Shown piece by piece: positions 34,029 through 41,946 of a stretch of 64,000 nucleotides of DNA. Under the pieces are notes generated by a model, which was not told the DNA's origin, searched no databases, and saw nothing but the letters and a program-made list of their open reading frames with translations. The translations under genes were made by a program, and so were the position numbers. Position 1 is the stretch's first letter. Each line of letters opens with the position of its first letter. The DNA comes from Geomobilimonas luticola (GTDB taxonomy: Bacteria; Desulfobacterota; Desulfuromonadia; Geobacterales; Geobacteraceae): assembly GCF_018476905.1 (NCBI RefSeq), contig NZ_JAHCVK010000003.1, positions 186,001 through 250,000 of the forward strand, read 5' to 3'.

Positions 34029-35648
34029 TCACATCTCCTCCTTGATCGGCAGTCTGATGATATAGTGCGTTCCCCCTTCGGGAGAGCTTTCGATGATAAA
34101 CGGTGAACCGTGCTTTTCCAGGATGGTTTTGCAGAGCGGCAGGCCGACGCCCGTCCCCAGGTTCTGGGTTACCATGAATGGGGTGGTGAGGGTTTCCACC
34201 ATCTCCGGGGAAAGGGGCGTGCCGTTGTCTGAAATCTTCACCACCACTACCCCGTCATCGCGCCAGGTCCGGATCACAATTTCTCCCTCCGCAGTGGCGG
34301 TTTCGAGGGCACTGGTGATGATGGTCTTTATGCAGTAAGATATCTGCCGGTAGTCGATGGATACCTTGGGGAGTTCCGGCGCCAGTTCCAGCATACAGGT
34401 GACGCCGCGCCGGGCAAGGTGTCCTGCAAGGTCATCTCTGACCCCGCTGATAAGCTGATTGATGTCCCAGGCATCCAGAGCGGGATAGAGCGATTCCGAA
34501 TAGGTGAGAACCTCCTCGAGCACCCCCTCCAGCTGTTTCGCTTCGTGGACAATGGTTTCCAGGTAGTCCCGCTTGCTATCATCCTGCTCCATGTTCTTGA
34601 GAAGAGACCGGGCGAAACCGCCGATAATCATGAGCGGATTGCGGATGGAATGGGCGATGCTGGACGTAATCCGCCCCACCAGGGCCATCTTCTCCATCTT
34701 GACAATCAGCTCCTGCTGTTCTTTGAGCTTGATATTGACAACGGTAAGCTTGTCGATCTCCTCCTGCAAACGCTCGTAGAGGAAGGCGCGTTCAAGGGCG
34801 AAGGCTACGGGAAAGGCAAAGGTTTCCATGGATTGCAGGTCCTGGCTCGTGATCGGCTTCCGGGTAATGCAGTTGTCCGCGATGATGAGTCCGATGCGCC
34901 GATGCCGGGAAATCAGGGGCATGATAAGGAAGCTGTCCACCCCCAGCAGTTGCGCCAGGTCCGGATCGATGTCCGGGTTGGAAAAAGCGTTCTCCACGAG
35001 GATCGGTTTCCGTTCCCGCAATGCCCGGTTGAAGACATGCTGTTGATCTCTCAAGGGAACGCTTAGCCGTTCGAGAATGTCGTTGAATTTCACCTTCTCC
35101 GACGATAGCTTGTTCTTCTGGAACAGGCGGGCCATATCCCGCAAGGTCAGATTGGAGCGGTTGACATCCTCCCAGATATGCCACGCCTCTTCCATGGTAC
35201 GCGGTCCGACCCCCAGATACCCCCGTAACGCCTGCCGCTCCTTGTCGGTCATCAGGAGAAAGGCCCGGTTCATGCCGAACCCCTTGCCTGCGGTTATGGC
35301 AGTCATGGCCACCGACAGCACTTCGTCCAGATCGACGGATGTCTGCAGAACCAGGCTCAGTTCGTGGAGGAATTTTATTTCCCGGGTCTTGCTGGAGAGG
35401 AACCCCCCCAGTGACTGAAGCTGGGACTTCTGGTCGAGGAATTCACTGACCACAATGGAAAAAATTTCGGCCAGGGGGTGACCGGACTCCTTGAAACGAA
35501 GCAGGTCATTGGCAAAGAGCGGGCAATCAAGACACTTTTCCATAACCCGACGCCGGTGGACGCTGTACAGTTCCTCTTCCCCCTCGGCAATATTGGGACA
35601 CTCCTCCGGGGCGAGTTCCTTTTTCGTCCAGCAGCACGCGAACTCCAC
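34029..35648 (-). CDS. soluble GAF-domain sensor histidine kinase with N-terminal cysteine cluster
   Basis: 539 residues from GTG 35648, with GGAGG five to six bases upstream. The N-terminal 45 residues hold six cysteines (CCWTKKE, EECPN, EKCLDCP), a possible FeS or zinc site. A GAF domain spans about 90-280, then a HisKA box 'IAHSIRNPL' near 330 and an HATPase domain ending 'GTGVGLPLCKTI'. The N-box is degenerate ('TIITSALETA', lacking the usual Mg-binding Asn) and the G1 box reads DNGTPL. No membrane segment. Signal probably redox or small-molecule; partner is the adjacent receiver. Confidence 0.85.
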   Translation of the reverse strand: MEFACCWTKKELAPEECPNIAEGEEELYSVHRRRVMEKCLDCPLFANDLLRFKESGHPLAEIFSIVVSEFLDQKSQLQSLGGFLSSKTREIKFLHELSLVLQTSVDLDEVLSVAMTAITAGKGFGMNRAFLLMTDKERQALRGYLGVGPRTMEEAWHIWEDVNRSNLTLRDMARLFQKNKLSSEKVKFNDILERLSVPLRDQQHVFNRALRERKPILVENAFSNPDIDPDLAQLLGVDSFLIMPLISRHRRIGLIIADNCITRKPITSQDLQSMETFAFPVAFALERAFLYERLQEEIDKLTVVNIKLKEQQELIVKMEKMALVGRITSSIAHSIRNPLMIIGGFARSLLKNMEQDDSKRDYLETIVHEAKQLEGVLEEVLTYSESLYPALDAWDINQLISGVRDDLAGHLARRGVTCMLELAPELPKVSIDYRQISYCIKTIITSALETATAEGEIVIRTWRDDGVVVVKISDNGTPLSPEMVETLTTPFMVTQNLGTGVGLPLCKTILEKHGSPFIIESSPEGGTHYIIRLPIKEEM

Positions 35649-36036
35649 GCAGACCTCCAGCAGCCACGATATCGGACATCCTCCCCGGAAACGCCAAGTG
35701 CTGGCGTATGGGGATGAAATTGTTCATTAAACACTTCGGCTAAACGGGACAAGATAACGGCAGAGCGCCGTCGATGGGAATAATCGAGGCAAGTATATCA
35801 GTCGCGGACTGTTTTTCAAGGCAATTCGCCAGCACCACTGCGACGCAGGCGCTTTCCAAGGCACTTTCCACGCCGCGCGGTGCCCTGACGACAGTTTCGG
35901 GAGGAGAACAACCATACAATTTGTTAATTAATAACTTCCAGGTACCCCGTCAACCTGGCAGCCAGGGAGGGTCAAAACGGAGAGATAACGGGAGAAGTGC
36001 TCTTTGGACCTATGCACTGCAACAATACCGAAAAAA
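35649..36036. other. 388-bp intergenic region without recognised gene
   Basis: Between the kinase gene and tatA, both on the minus strand. It holds a small CGCCA-N5-TGGCG inverted repeat (35692-35706) just upstream of the kinase ribosome site, and an AT-rich patch with TTAATTAA at 35929-35936. A GGGAGGAG near 35899 is not followed by a start codon. No promoter could be assigned with confidence. Confidence 0.4.
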
Positions 36037-36054
36037 CTACTCCTCTTTTTTCGG
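36028..36054 (-). terminator. A/T-rich terminator hairpin overlapping the end of tatA
   Basis: CCGAAAAAA and TTTTTTCGG arms with a nine-base loop; the tatA stop codon lies in the loop and the distal arm is the T tract on the minus strand. Confidence 0.55.
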
Positions 36055-36228
36055 GTCACCATCCTTTTTCGGCTTGATTTCAATCTCGTCCTTGCCATCC
36101 GAAGCCCGTTTGAAATTCCGGATACTCTTCCCCAATGCGCCGCCGATTTCAGGAAGACGCCCTGCACCAAAAACGACCAGGACAATAACAAGGATGACAA
36201 TCAGTTCCGGCATCCCAAAGCCAAACAT
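36037..36228 (-). CDS. tatA: twin-arginine translocase subunit TatA
   Basis: 63 residues from ATG 36228 with GGAGG six bases upstream. A single N-terminal membrane helix with '[16 protein letters not shown]', the hinge '[22 protein letters not shown]' (the FG-P-LP amphipathic helix typical of TatA) and a short charged tail. TatA multimers form the export pore for folded proteins; clients in this window are HyaS and CbcT. No tatB or tatC adjacent. The longer upstream reading frame has no ribosome site. Confidence 0.93.
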   Translation of the reverse strand: MFGFGMPELIVILVIVLVVFGAGRLPEIGGALGKSIRNFKRASDGKDEIEIKPKKDGDPKKEE

Positions 36229-36368
36229 ACAACCTCCGCAACGTTCCGAATTTGCCCAGAGTATCGCACCGGCAACGAAAAAAATCAAGTGTTCCGCAAT
36301 CTCCACCTGACCCGTGACGAACGCATTTCTCCATGCAAAGGACCGCAGGGCATGGTACTATCCATCCC

Positions 36369-38363
36369 ATGGACACCTTCTCACTGGTCAGCGACCACAC
36401 CCCCCGGGGCGACCAGCCCCGCGCCATCGACGAGCTCGTTGACGGCGTTCTCCGCGAGGACCGGCACCAGGTACTCCTTGGTGTCACCGGGTCGGGTAAA
36501 ACCTTCACCATGGCCAACGTCATCGCCCGGACTAACCGGCCGTCCCTTGTCCTCGCCCCCAACAAGACCCTGGCAGCCCAGCTCTACGGGGAATTCAAGG
36601 AGCTGTTCCCCGATAACGCCGTGGAGTACTTCGTCTCCTACTACGACTACTACCAGCCCGAAGCGTACCTCCCCACCACCGACACCTTCATCGAGAAGGA
36701 TTCCTCCATCAACGACGAGATCGACAAGCTCCGTCATTCCGCCACCCGCAGCCTTCTCACCCGCCGGGATGTCATTATCGTCGCATCGGTCTCCTGCATC
36801 TACGGCATCGGTTCCCCTGCGGCGTACCAGGAGATGCACATCTTCTTCCACCAGGGGGACGACGTGGGGCGGGACGACCTGCTCAGGAAGCTCGTGGAGA
36901 TTCAGTACGAGCGTAACGACATCGATTTTCACCGGGGCACCTTCCGGGTCAGGGGTGACAGTGTGGAGATTTTCCCGGCCCACAATGACGAGCGGGCACT
37001 TCGCATCGAGTTCTTCGGCGACACGGTGGAAGCTATCAGCGAGATCGACCCCCTGCGGGGACAGGTCATGCAGCGCCTCCCCAAATGCGCCATCTACCCC
37101 GCCTCCCACTACGTAGCGACCCGGGAAACCATGGAACGTGCCATCGGGCAGATCCGCATCGAACTTGAGGAACGGATCCGCTGGTTCACGTCACAGAACA
37201 TGCTGGTGGAGGCCCAACGGATCGAGCAACGGACCTTTTTCGACATCGAGATGATGGAGGAGATGGGATTCTGCCAGGGGATCGAAAACTACTCCCGCCA
37301 CTTCGACGGCCGGAATGAGGGTGAGCCCCCCTACACCCTCATCGACTACTTTCCCCGAGACTTCCTCCTCTTCATCGACGAGTCTCACATCACCGTTCCC
37401 CAGGTGGGGGGGATGTACCGGGGGGACCGCTCCCGCAAGGAAACCCTCGTCAACTACGGTTTCCGCCTCCCCTCGGCCCTCGACAACCGTCCCCTCAATT
37501 TCCAGGAGTTCACCGCCAAGCTCAACCAGACGGTTTACGTCTCCGCCACTCCCGCCGACTTCGAACTCAGGCAGGCGGAAGGAGCCATCGTGGAACAGGT
37601 TATCCGCCCCACCGGGCTGGTGGACCCGGAAATCGAGGTACGCCCCGCCTCCGGCCAAGTGGATGACCTTCTCCACCAGGTACGGGAGACGGTGGCCCGG
37701 GGTGAACGCGTGCTGGTCACCACCCTGACGAAACGGATGGCGGAAGAGCTCACCGACTACTACCGGGAGCTGGGCATCAAGGCAAAATACCTCCATTCGG
37801 ACATCGACACCATCCAGCGGATGCAGATCATTCGCGACCTGCGGCTGGGTGAGTTCGACGTGCTCGTCGGGATTAACCTGCTCCGGGAAGGGCTCGACAT
37901 CCCCGAAGTATCCCTCGTGGCAATCCTCGACGCCGACAAGGAAGGGTTCCTCCGCTCCGCCCGCTCCCTCATCCAGACCTGCGGCCGAGCCGCCCGCAAC
38001 GTCGCCGGCCGGGTTATCATGTACGCCGACACCGTCACCGATTCCATGAAGGCATGCATCGGCGAAACCACCAGGCGCCGCGAACTGCAGCTGGCATTCA
38101 ACCAGGAGCATGGCATCACCCCCCAGAGCATCAGGAAGGGATTCAGTTCCATCCTGGAATCCCTGGAAGAGCACGACTACTACACCATTCCCGTCGCCGC
38201 CGAACCCCGCACGGAGTACGTCCCCCTGCAGGACATCCCGAAGCTGGTGAAGAAGCTGCGCAAGGAGATGCTGGCCGCCGCCAAGGAGTTGAACTTCGAA
38301 ACCGCGGCGGAGTTGAGGGACCGGATCAAGAAACTGGAGGAGCAGGAACTGGCGCTACGTTAG
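36369..38363 (+). CDS. uvrB: excinuclease ABC subunit UvrB
   Basis: 664 residues. Walker A '[13 protein letters not shown]', beta-hairpin region '[12 protein letters not shown]', helicase motifs '[12 protein letters not shown]' and '[24 protein letters not shown]', 'QTCGRAARN', and a C-terminal UVR domain ('[22 protein letters not shown]') that contacts UvrC. The start ATG 36369 gives the standard N-terminus ([17 protein letters not shown]); an in-frame ATG 12 codons upstream is possible. UvrB verifies damage and loads UvrC, encoded 7 kb downstream. Divergent from tatA. Confidence 0.97.
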   Translation: MDTFSLVSDHTPRGDQPRAIDELVDGVLREDRHQVLLGVTGSGKTFTMANVIARTNRPSLVLAPNKTLAAQLYGEFKELFPDNAVEYFVSYYDYYQPEAYLPTTDTFIEKDSSINDEIDKLRHSATRSLLTRRDVIIVASVSCIYGIGSPAAYQEMHIFFHQGDDVGRDDLLRKLVEIQYERNDIDFHRGTFRVRGDSVEIFPAHNDERALRIEFFGDTVEAISEIDPLRGQVMQRLPKCAIYPASHYVATRETMERAIGQIRIELEERIRWFTSQNMLVEAQRIEQRTFFDIEMMEEMGFCQGIENYSRHFDGRNEGEPPYTLIDYFPRDFLLFIDESHITVPQVGGMYRGDRSRKETLVNYGFRLPSALDNRPLNFQEFTAKLNQTVYVSATPADFELRQAEGAIVEQVIRPTGLVDPEIEVRPASGQVDDLLHQVRETVARGERVLVTTLTKRMAEELTDYYRELGIKAKYLHSDIDTIQRMQIIRDLRLGEFDVLVGINLLREGLDIPEVSLVAILDADKEGFLRSARSLIQTCGRAARNVAGRVIMYADTVTDSMKACIGETTRRRELQLAFNQEHGITPQSIRKGFSSILESLEEHDYYTIPVAAEPRTEYVPLQDIPKLVKKLRKEMLAAAKELNFETAAELRDRIKKLEEQELALR

Positions 38364-38378
38364 CACCAAGCCAGCGAG

Positions 38379-38533
38379 CGGCAGGTTGGGGGGCTCTCCT
38401 GGAGAAAAGAGTCCTGCATGGAAATGCCATTCGCCTGTTCCTGGGAAAGATTCGGCATAAAGGGTTTGGCCTGTTTGAACGATTGACTGTGACGCTTGAC
38501 TCTTTGCGGAAGGAGAGCCCCCACCCCCTGCCG
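38379..38533. repeat. 155-bp foldback element with ~35-bp imperfect terminal inverted repeats
   Basis: Left arm 38379-38413 and right arm 38498-38533 align as CGGCAGG, a 3-4 nt variable gap, GGGGGCTCTCCT, about five variable bases, then AAGAGTC. The 12-bp and 7-bp blocks are exact. The central ~85 bp has no ORF. It lies in the 273-bp gap after uvrB and could be a MITE-like remnant or a long-stem structured RNA. Confidence 0.6.
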
Positions 38534-38636
38534 TCACCGGGTATGTGCAACGAGGATCCGCAGCCCGATTTTTGCATGGCAAACCGTCCCCGTTTCTGGT
38601 ACTACAATACGACCGGAACCGGAGCGGGAGGTCCCT

Positions 38637-38855
38637 ATGGAAAAGAAACGCCAGCAGGCAGCCGTAACCATCGGCAGCCACCCCGACGTGGCCGAAAAAC
38701 TCGACCAGCTTCTCAGCCGCCCCGCCGACCGGGCCTACCTGGTCTGTACGTTCCTGGAGTGCGTCCAGAACGACCACGGGGTCTGCACCATCTATACGGT
38801 CACCGACCCGCCACCCGGGTCACGGACCGGCCCCTGCGAGAAATACCGCCAGTAA
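38637..38855 (+). CDS. small cysteine-containing protein, unknown function
   Basis: 72 residues from ATG 38637, with GGGAGG five to six bases upstream. Four Cys residues ('VCTFLECVQNDHGVCTIY' and 'GPCEKYR') sit in the C-terminal two thirds, and the N-terminus is charged and helical. No membrane segment. It precedes the thiamine-binding protein gene by 12 bp and is very likely co-translated with it. I do not recognise the family; the cysteines may bind metal. Confidence 0.7.
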   Translation: MEKKRQQAAVTIGSHPDVAEKLDQLLSRPADRAYLVCTFLECVQNDHGVCTIYTVTDPPPGSRTGPCEKYRQ

Positions 38856-38867
38856 AGGGAGACTGAC

Positions 38868-39167
38868 ATGGCCATCGTCGAAGTGAGCATAACCCCCCTT
38901 GGCACCGCCGACACCGGGGTCTCCCGCTACGTGGCGGGGTGCCTCAGGATCGTTCGCGCGTCGGGAATAAGCCACCAGCTCACCCCCATGGGGACCATCC
39001 TGGAAGGGGACCTAGACGACATTCTCCGGGTCATCCGGCAGATGCAGGAGTCGGTCTTCACCGCCGGGGCCGTGCGGGTCTCCACCCTGATCAAGATCGA
39101 CGACCGGCGCGACAAGACCGCCCATACCATGGCCGGCAAGGTCCGGTCCGTGGAGGAGAAGCTGTAG
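38868..39167 (+). CDS. MTH1187/YkoF-family thiamine-binding protein
   Basis: 99 residues, a single ferredoxin-like alpha/beta sandwich of the MTH1187 (formerly DUF77) family: 'VEVSITPLGTADTGVSRYVAGCLRIVRASG', 'HQLTPMGTILEGDLDDI', 'RVSTLIKIDDRRDK'. Relatives bind thiamine or its pyrimidine moiety. ATG 38868 follows AAGGGAG. Adjacent to an unknown small Cys protein and an MFS carrier, so the trio might handle a vitamin or precursor, though no thiamine biosynthesis gene or TPP riboswitch is seen here. Confidence 0.88.
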   Translation: MAIVEVSITPLGTADTGVSRYVAGCLRIVRASGISHQLTPMGTILEGDLDDILRVIRQMQESVFTAGAVRVSTLIKIDDRRDKTAHTMAGKVRSVEEKL

Positions 39168-39204
39168 GGGAAGGCGCAGCGTTTCCCTGCGGAACTGACA
39201 TGTC

Positions 39205-40437
39205 ATGAACCGACAACAGACAACCTCTTCCCCCCGTTATGCCCTGGCGCTGCTCCTGGCGGTCAACCTCCTCAACTACATCGACCGGCAGGTGCTCTAT
39301 GCCGTTTTCCCCCTGATCAAAGCAGATCTGAACCTCTCCGACACCGCCCTCGGTCTCCTGGGAAGCGCCTTCATGGTCTGCTACATGGTAGCGGCACCGT
39401 TCATGGGATGGCTGGGGGACCGGTGGAACCGGGTCAGACTCGCCGCCGGAGGGCTTGCCATCTGGAGCATCGCAACCGTCGGGGCCGGAGTGGCCGTCGG
39501 CTATCGGACCCTGCTGGCCGCCCGCACCGCTGTGGGTATCGGTGAGGCGAGCTTCGGGACCGTTTCCCCGGGACTTCTGGCAGACTATTTTCCCAAGGAG
39601 CGGCGCGGCCGGATACTCGCCTACTTCTACCTCGCCATCCCGGTCGGGAGCGCCCTCGGCTATCTCCTCGGCGGCCTCATCGGCCAGCACCTGGGGTGGA
39701 AGACCGCCTTCCTCCTCGTCGGGATGCCGGGGATACTACTCGCGCTGCCGGTCTGGTTCCTCGACGAGCCGGCCCGCGGCGCCATGACTAACTCGCCAGA
39801 GTCTGAAGCTGTAGAACGAAACTACACTTCCCTCTTCTCCAATCGTTCCTTCGTCACCAACACACTGGCCATGACCGCCATGACCTTTGCCCTCGGCGGC
39901 CTTGCCCAGTGGCTTCCCACTTTCCTCTGCCGCATGCACAGCCTGGATGTGGCAAAGGCAAACACCCTCTTCGGCGGGATCACCGTCCTAGCGGGCATTA
40001 CCGGCACCCTGGCGGGAGGCTGGCTCGGAGACCGCTGCCAGGCAAGAACTCCCAAGGGTTATCTGCTGGTTTCGGGATGGGGTTTCCTGATCGGGACCCC
40101 TGTGGCCGCCTACGCCATCCTCACCCCTTCCCTGACCAGCTGCCTGGCCGCCACGTTCTGCGCCGAGTTCTTCCTCTTTCTCAATACCGGCCCCCTCAAC
40201 ACGGTCATTGTCAACGTTACTCCACCCGCAATCCGTGCCATGGCCTTCGCTGTCAATATATTCTTCATCCACGCCCTGGGAGACGCCGTGTCGCCGACCC
40301 TGCTCGGATGGCTCTCCGATCGGTGGGGCCTGCGTAGCGCCCTGCTGGTGACGCCGGTTGCAATCGCTCTTGCTGCAGGCTTCTGCTTTCTCTGCACCCG
40401 TTTCATAACCGCTGATACGAGCCGGATTGAAGAATGA
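39205..40437 (+). CDS. major facilitator superfamily transporter (Spinster-like)
   Basis: 410 residues with twelve predicted membrane helices. MFS loop motif A appears as 'GWLGDRWNRVRL' between helices 2 and 3 and again as 'GWLGDRCQARTPKG' in the second half; 'NYIDRQVLYAVFPLI' in helix 1 is typical of the Spinster (Spns)/sugar-phosphate branch. Direction and substrate cannot be told from sequence; relatives move lipids, sugars or organic anions. Starts 37 bp after the thiamine-binding gene and may share its transcript. Followed by the siroheme protein gene. Confidence 0.85.
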   Translation: MNRQQTTSSPRYALALLLAVNLLNYIDRQVLYAVFPLIKADLNLSDTALGLLGSAFMVCYMVAAPFMGWLGDRWNRVRLAAGGLAIWSIATVGAGVAVGYRTLLAARTAVGIGEASFGTVSPGLLADYFPKERRGRILAYFYLAIPVGSALGYLLGGLIGQHLGWKTAFLLVGMPGILLALPVWFLDEPARGAMTNSPESEAVERNYTSLFSNRSFVTNTLAMTAMTFALGGLAQWLPTFLCRMHSLDVAKANTLFGGITVLAGITGTLAGGWLGDRCQARTPKGYLLVSGWGFLIGTPVAAYAILTPSLTSCLAATFCAEFFLFLNTGPLNTVIVNVTPPAIRAMAFAVNIFFIHALGDAVSPTLLGWLSDRWGLRSALLVTPVAIALAAGFCFLCTRFITADTSRIEE

Positions 40438-40502
40438 CAGCTCGCTACATTTCACCAACCATTCCCCGACACACATTTTCCACAAATTGAAGAGGAGCAG
40501 CC

Positions 40503-41174
40503 ATGAAAAAGGATATCGTCGCCAAGGGAGCGATACTGCAGCGGGATCGCGAGACCTATGCCATTGCCCCCCACATCCCGGGAGGGATTACCACAACAGA
40601 GGAACTGCGCAAGATCTGCGACGTGGCAGACAAATACGGTATCAAGGAACTGAAACTCACCTCGGCCCAGCGCATCGCGCTGTTCGGAATCCGGGAGGAG
40701 GATCTGGATGACATCTGGTCCGAGCTGGACCAGCAACCGGGGGCAGCCATCGGCCTCTGCGTCCGGAGCGTGAGGATCTGCCCCGGCACCACCTGGTGCA
40801 AGCGGGGTGTCCAGGATTCCGTCTCCCTCGGTCTGAAGATCGACGCCATCTATCATGCCATGCAGCTCCCCAACAAGATGAAGATGGGGGTTTCCGGCTG
40901 CATGGTCTCCTGCGCCGAAACGGCGGTGAAGGACATCGGCGTGATGGGCACCCCCAAGGGGTGGCGTATCATGGTGGGGGGGAATGCCGGCGCACGTCCC
41001 CGCCTGGGAGATCTGCTCGTGGACAACGTACCGGGGGAGGAGGAGGTGCTGGCAATCATCGCCCGCATCATCGAGCTCTACAGGAACTGGCCCCAGGAGC
41101 AGCGTCTGGGACGGATCATCGAGGAGATCGGTATCGAACGGTTCCGGCATGAGGTGCTGGGGACAGGGGAATAA
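40503..41174 (+). CDS. small monomeric siroheme/[4Fe-4S] nitrite-sulfite reductase-like protein
   Basis: 223 residues, about the length of the Desulfovibrio low-spin assimilatory-type sulfite reductase and much shorter than CysI or NirA. It has one ferredoxin-like half domain and a single siroheme-FeS site: cysteines in 'RICPGTTWCKRG' and 'GVSGCMVSCAE'. ATG 40503 follows GAAGAGGAG. Such small enzymes reduce sulfite or nitrite in vitro; physiological substrate is unknown. Siroheme for it can be made by the methyltransferase and dehydrogenase encoded at 48-53 kb. Confidence 0.85.
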   Translation: MKKDIVAKGAILQRDRETYAIAPHIPGGITTTEELRKICDVADKYGIKELKLTSAQRIALFGIREEDLDDIWSELDQQPGAAIGLCVRSVRICPGTTWCKRGVQDSVSLGLKIDAIYHAMQLPNKMKMGVSGCMVSCAETAVKDIGVMGTPKGWRIMVGGNAGARPRLGDLLVDNVPGEEEVLAIIARIIELYRNWPQEQRLGRIIEEIGIERFRHEVLGTGE

Positions 41175-41233
41175 ACGAGGGTGGGGCTGGTGCAAGGAGA
41201 TGCAAGGGGGCGGAACTACCGCGAAACCGCCGT

Positions 41234-41258
41234 GACCGCCGCTGAAAGAGCGGCGGTC
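41234..41258 (-). terminator. strong GC hairpin at the end of the LysM gene
   Basis: A ten-base perfect stem GACCGCCGCT / AGCGGCGGTC with a five-base loop, immediately after the stop codon at 41260. No T tract follows, so it may stabilise the 3' end rather than terminate. Confidence 0.5.
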
Positions 41259-41259
41259 G

Positions 41260-41946
41260 TCAGCGTTCGGAGAGCTTCATGTAGCAGTCCGCCCGGTAAA
41301 GGGTCGCGTCGGGAGCGAGGGGAGAATCGGGGTGACGGGCCAGAAACGCGTCAAAGGCGTCGAGGGCCTCCCGGTACTCCCCTTTCTTGTAAATGGTGAC
41401 GGCACGCTGATAGTCCCTCTGGCTCCCGCTTTCGGATGCTGCGGCAGGGGAAACCGTTCTGGCGGCTGGAACAGCCGGTGCAACGATAGCAGGAGTGTGG
41501 ACGGCTGCGGCTGCCTTCTCGCCCCCCTCGTGCTGCTTCTCCTTTCGAGCAGTAGCCGTATGCCGGGCCTTCGTCGCTTTCGTTCCCTTCGGCGGTTGTA
41601 CTGCCTTGACCGGTTTGACAGACGCCTCGGCGGACGTTCCCCGTGCCACGGGAACCTGCAGGCTCGCCCCGGCATAAATGAGGTCGGGGTTTTCAATCAC
41701 GTTGAAGGGAAGAATCTGGGGATAATAGGAGCCCGCACCGGTATATTTCCGGGAGAGCCCCCAGAGGGTATCGCCGCGCCTGATGGTGATGGTCCTGGTA
41801 AGAACCCCTTCCTCCGGCGAAGAGGGGGCTTGCCCCGACGCAACCTTGTGGGGAGTATAGAGATTGTACTCGTCCCCCGCAATGGCCAGTGCCGGCGCTC
41901 CTGCCACCAGCAGCATCAGCATGAACACTATCCGTTTGGTTTCCAT
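41260..41946 (-). CDS. periplasmic LysM-domain protein with C-terminal TPR
   Basis: 228 residues. Signal peptide (cleavage near AIAG), a LysM domain around 50-98 ('ITIRRGDTLWGLSRKYTG...NPDLIYAGASLQVP') that binds peptidoglycan, a Lys/Ala/Pro linker and a single TPR ('DYQRAVTIYKKGEYREALDAFDAFLARHPDSPLAPDA') of the YbgF kind. The ATG overlaps the stop of the 989-residue gene (TGATG), so the two are translationally coupled and probably form one envelope assembly. Confidence 0.82.
   Translation of the reverse strand: METKRIVFMLMLLVAGAPALAIAGDEYNLYTPHKVASGQAPSSPEEGVLTRTITIRRGDTLWGLSRKYTGAGSYYPQILPFNVIENPDLIYAGASLQVPVARGTSAEASVKPVKAVQPPKGTKATKARHTATARKEKQHEGGEKAAAAVHTPAIVAPAVPAARTVSPAAASESGSQRDYQRAVTIYKKGEYREALDAFDAFLARHPDSPLAPDATLYRADCYMKLSER

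Noticed and set aside
36333-36368. Upstream ATG that would add 12 residues to UvrB
   Set aside because: No better ribosome site and the UvrB family N-terminus begins at the ATG at 36369.
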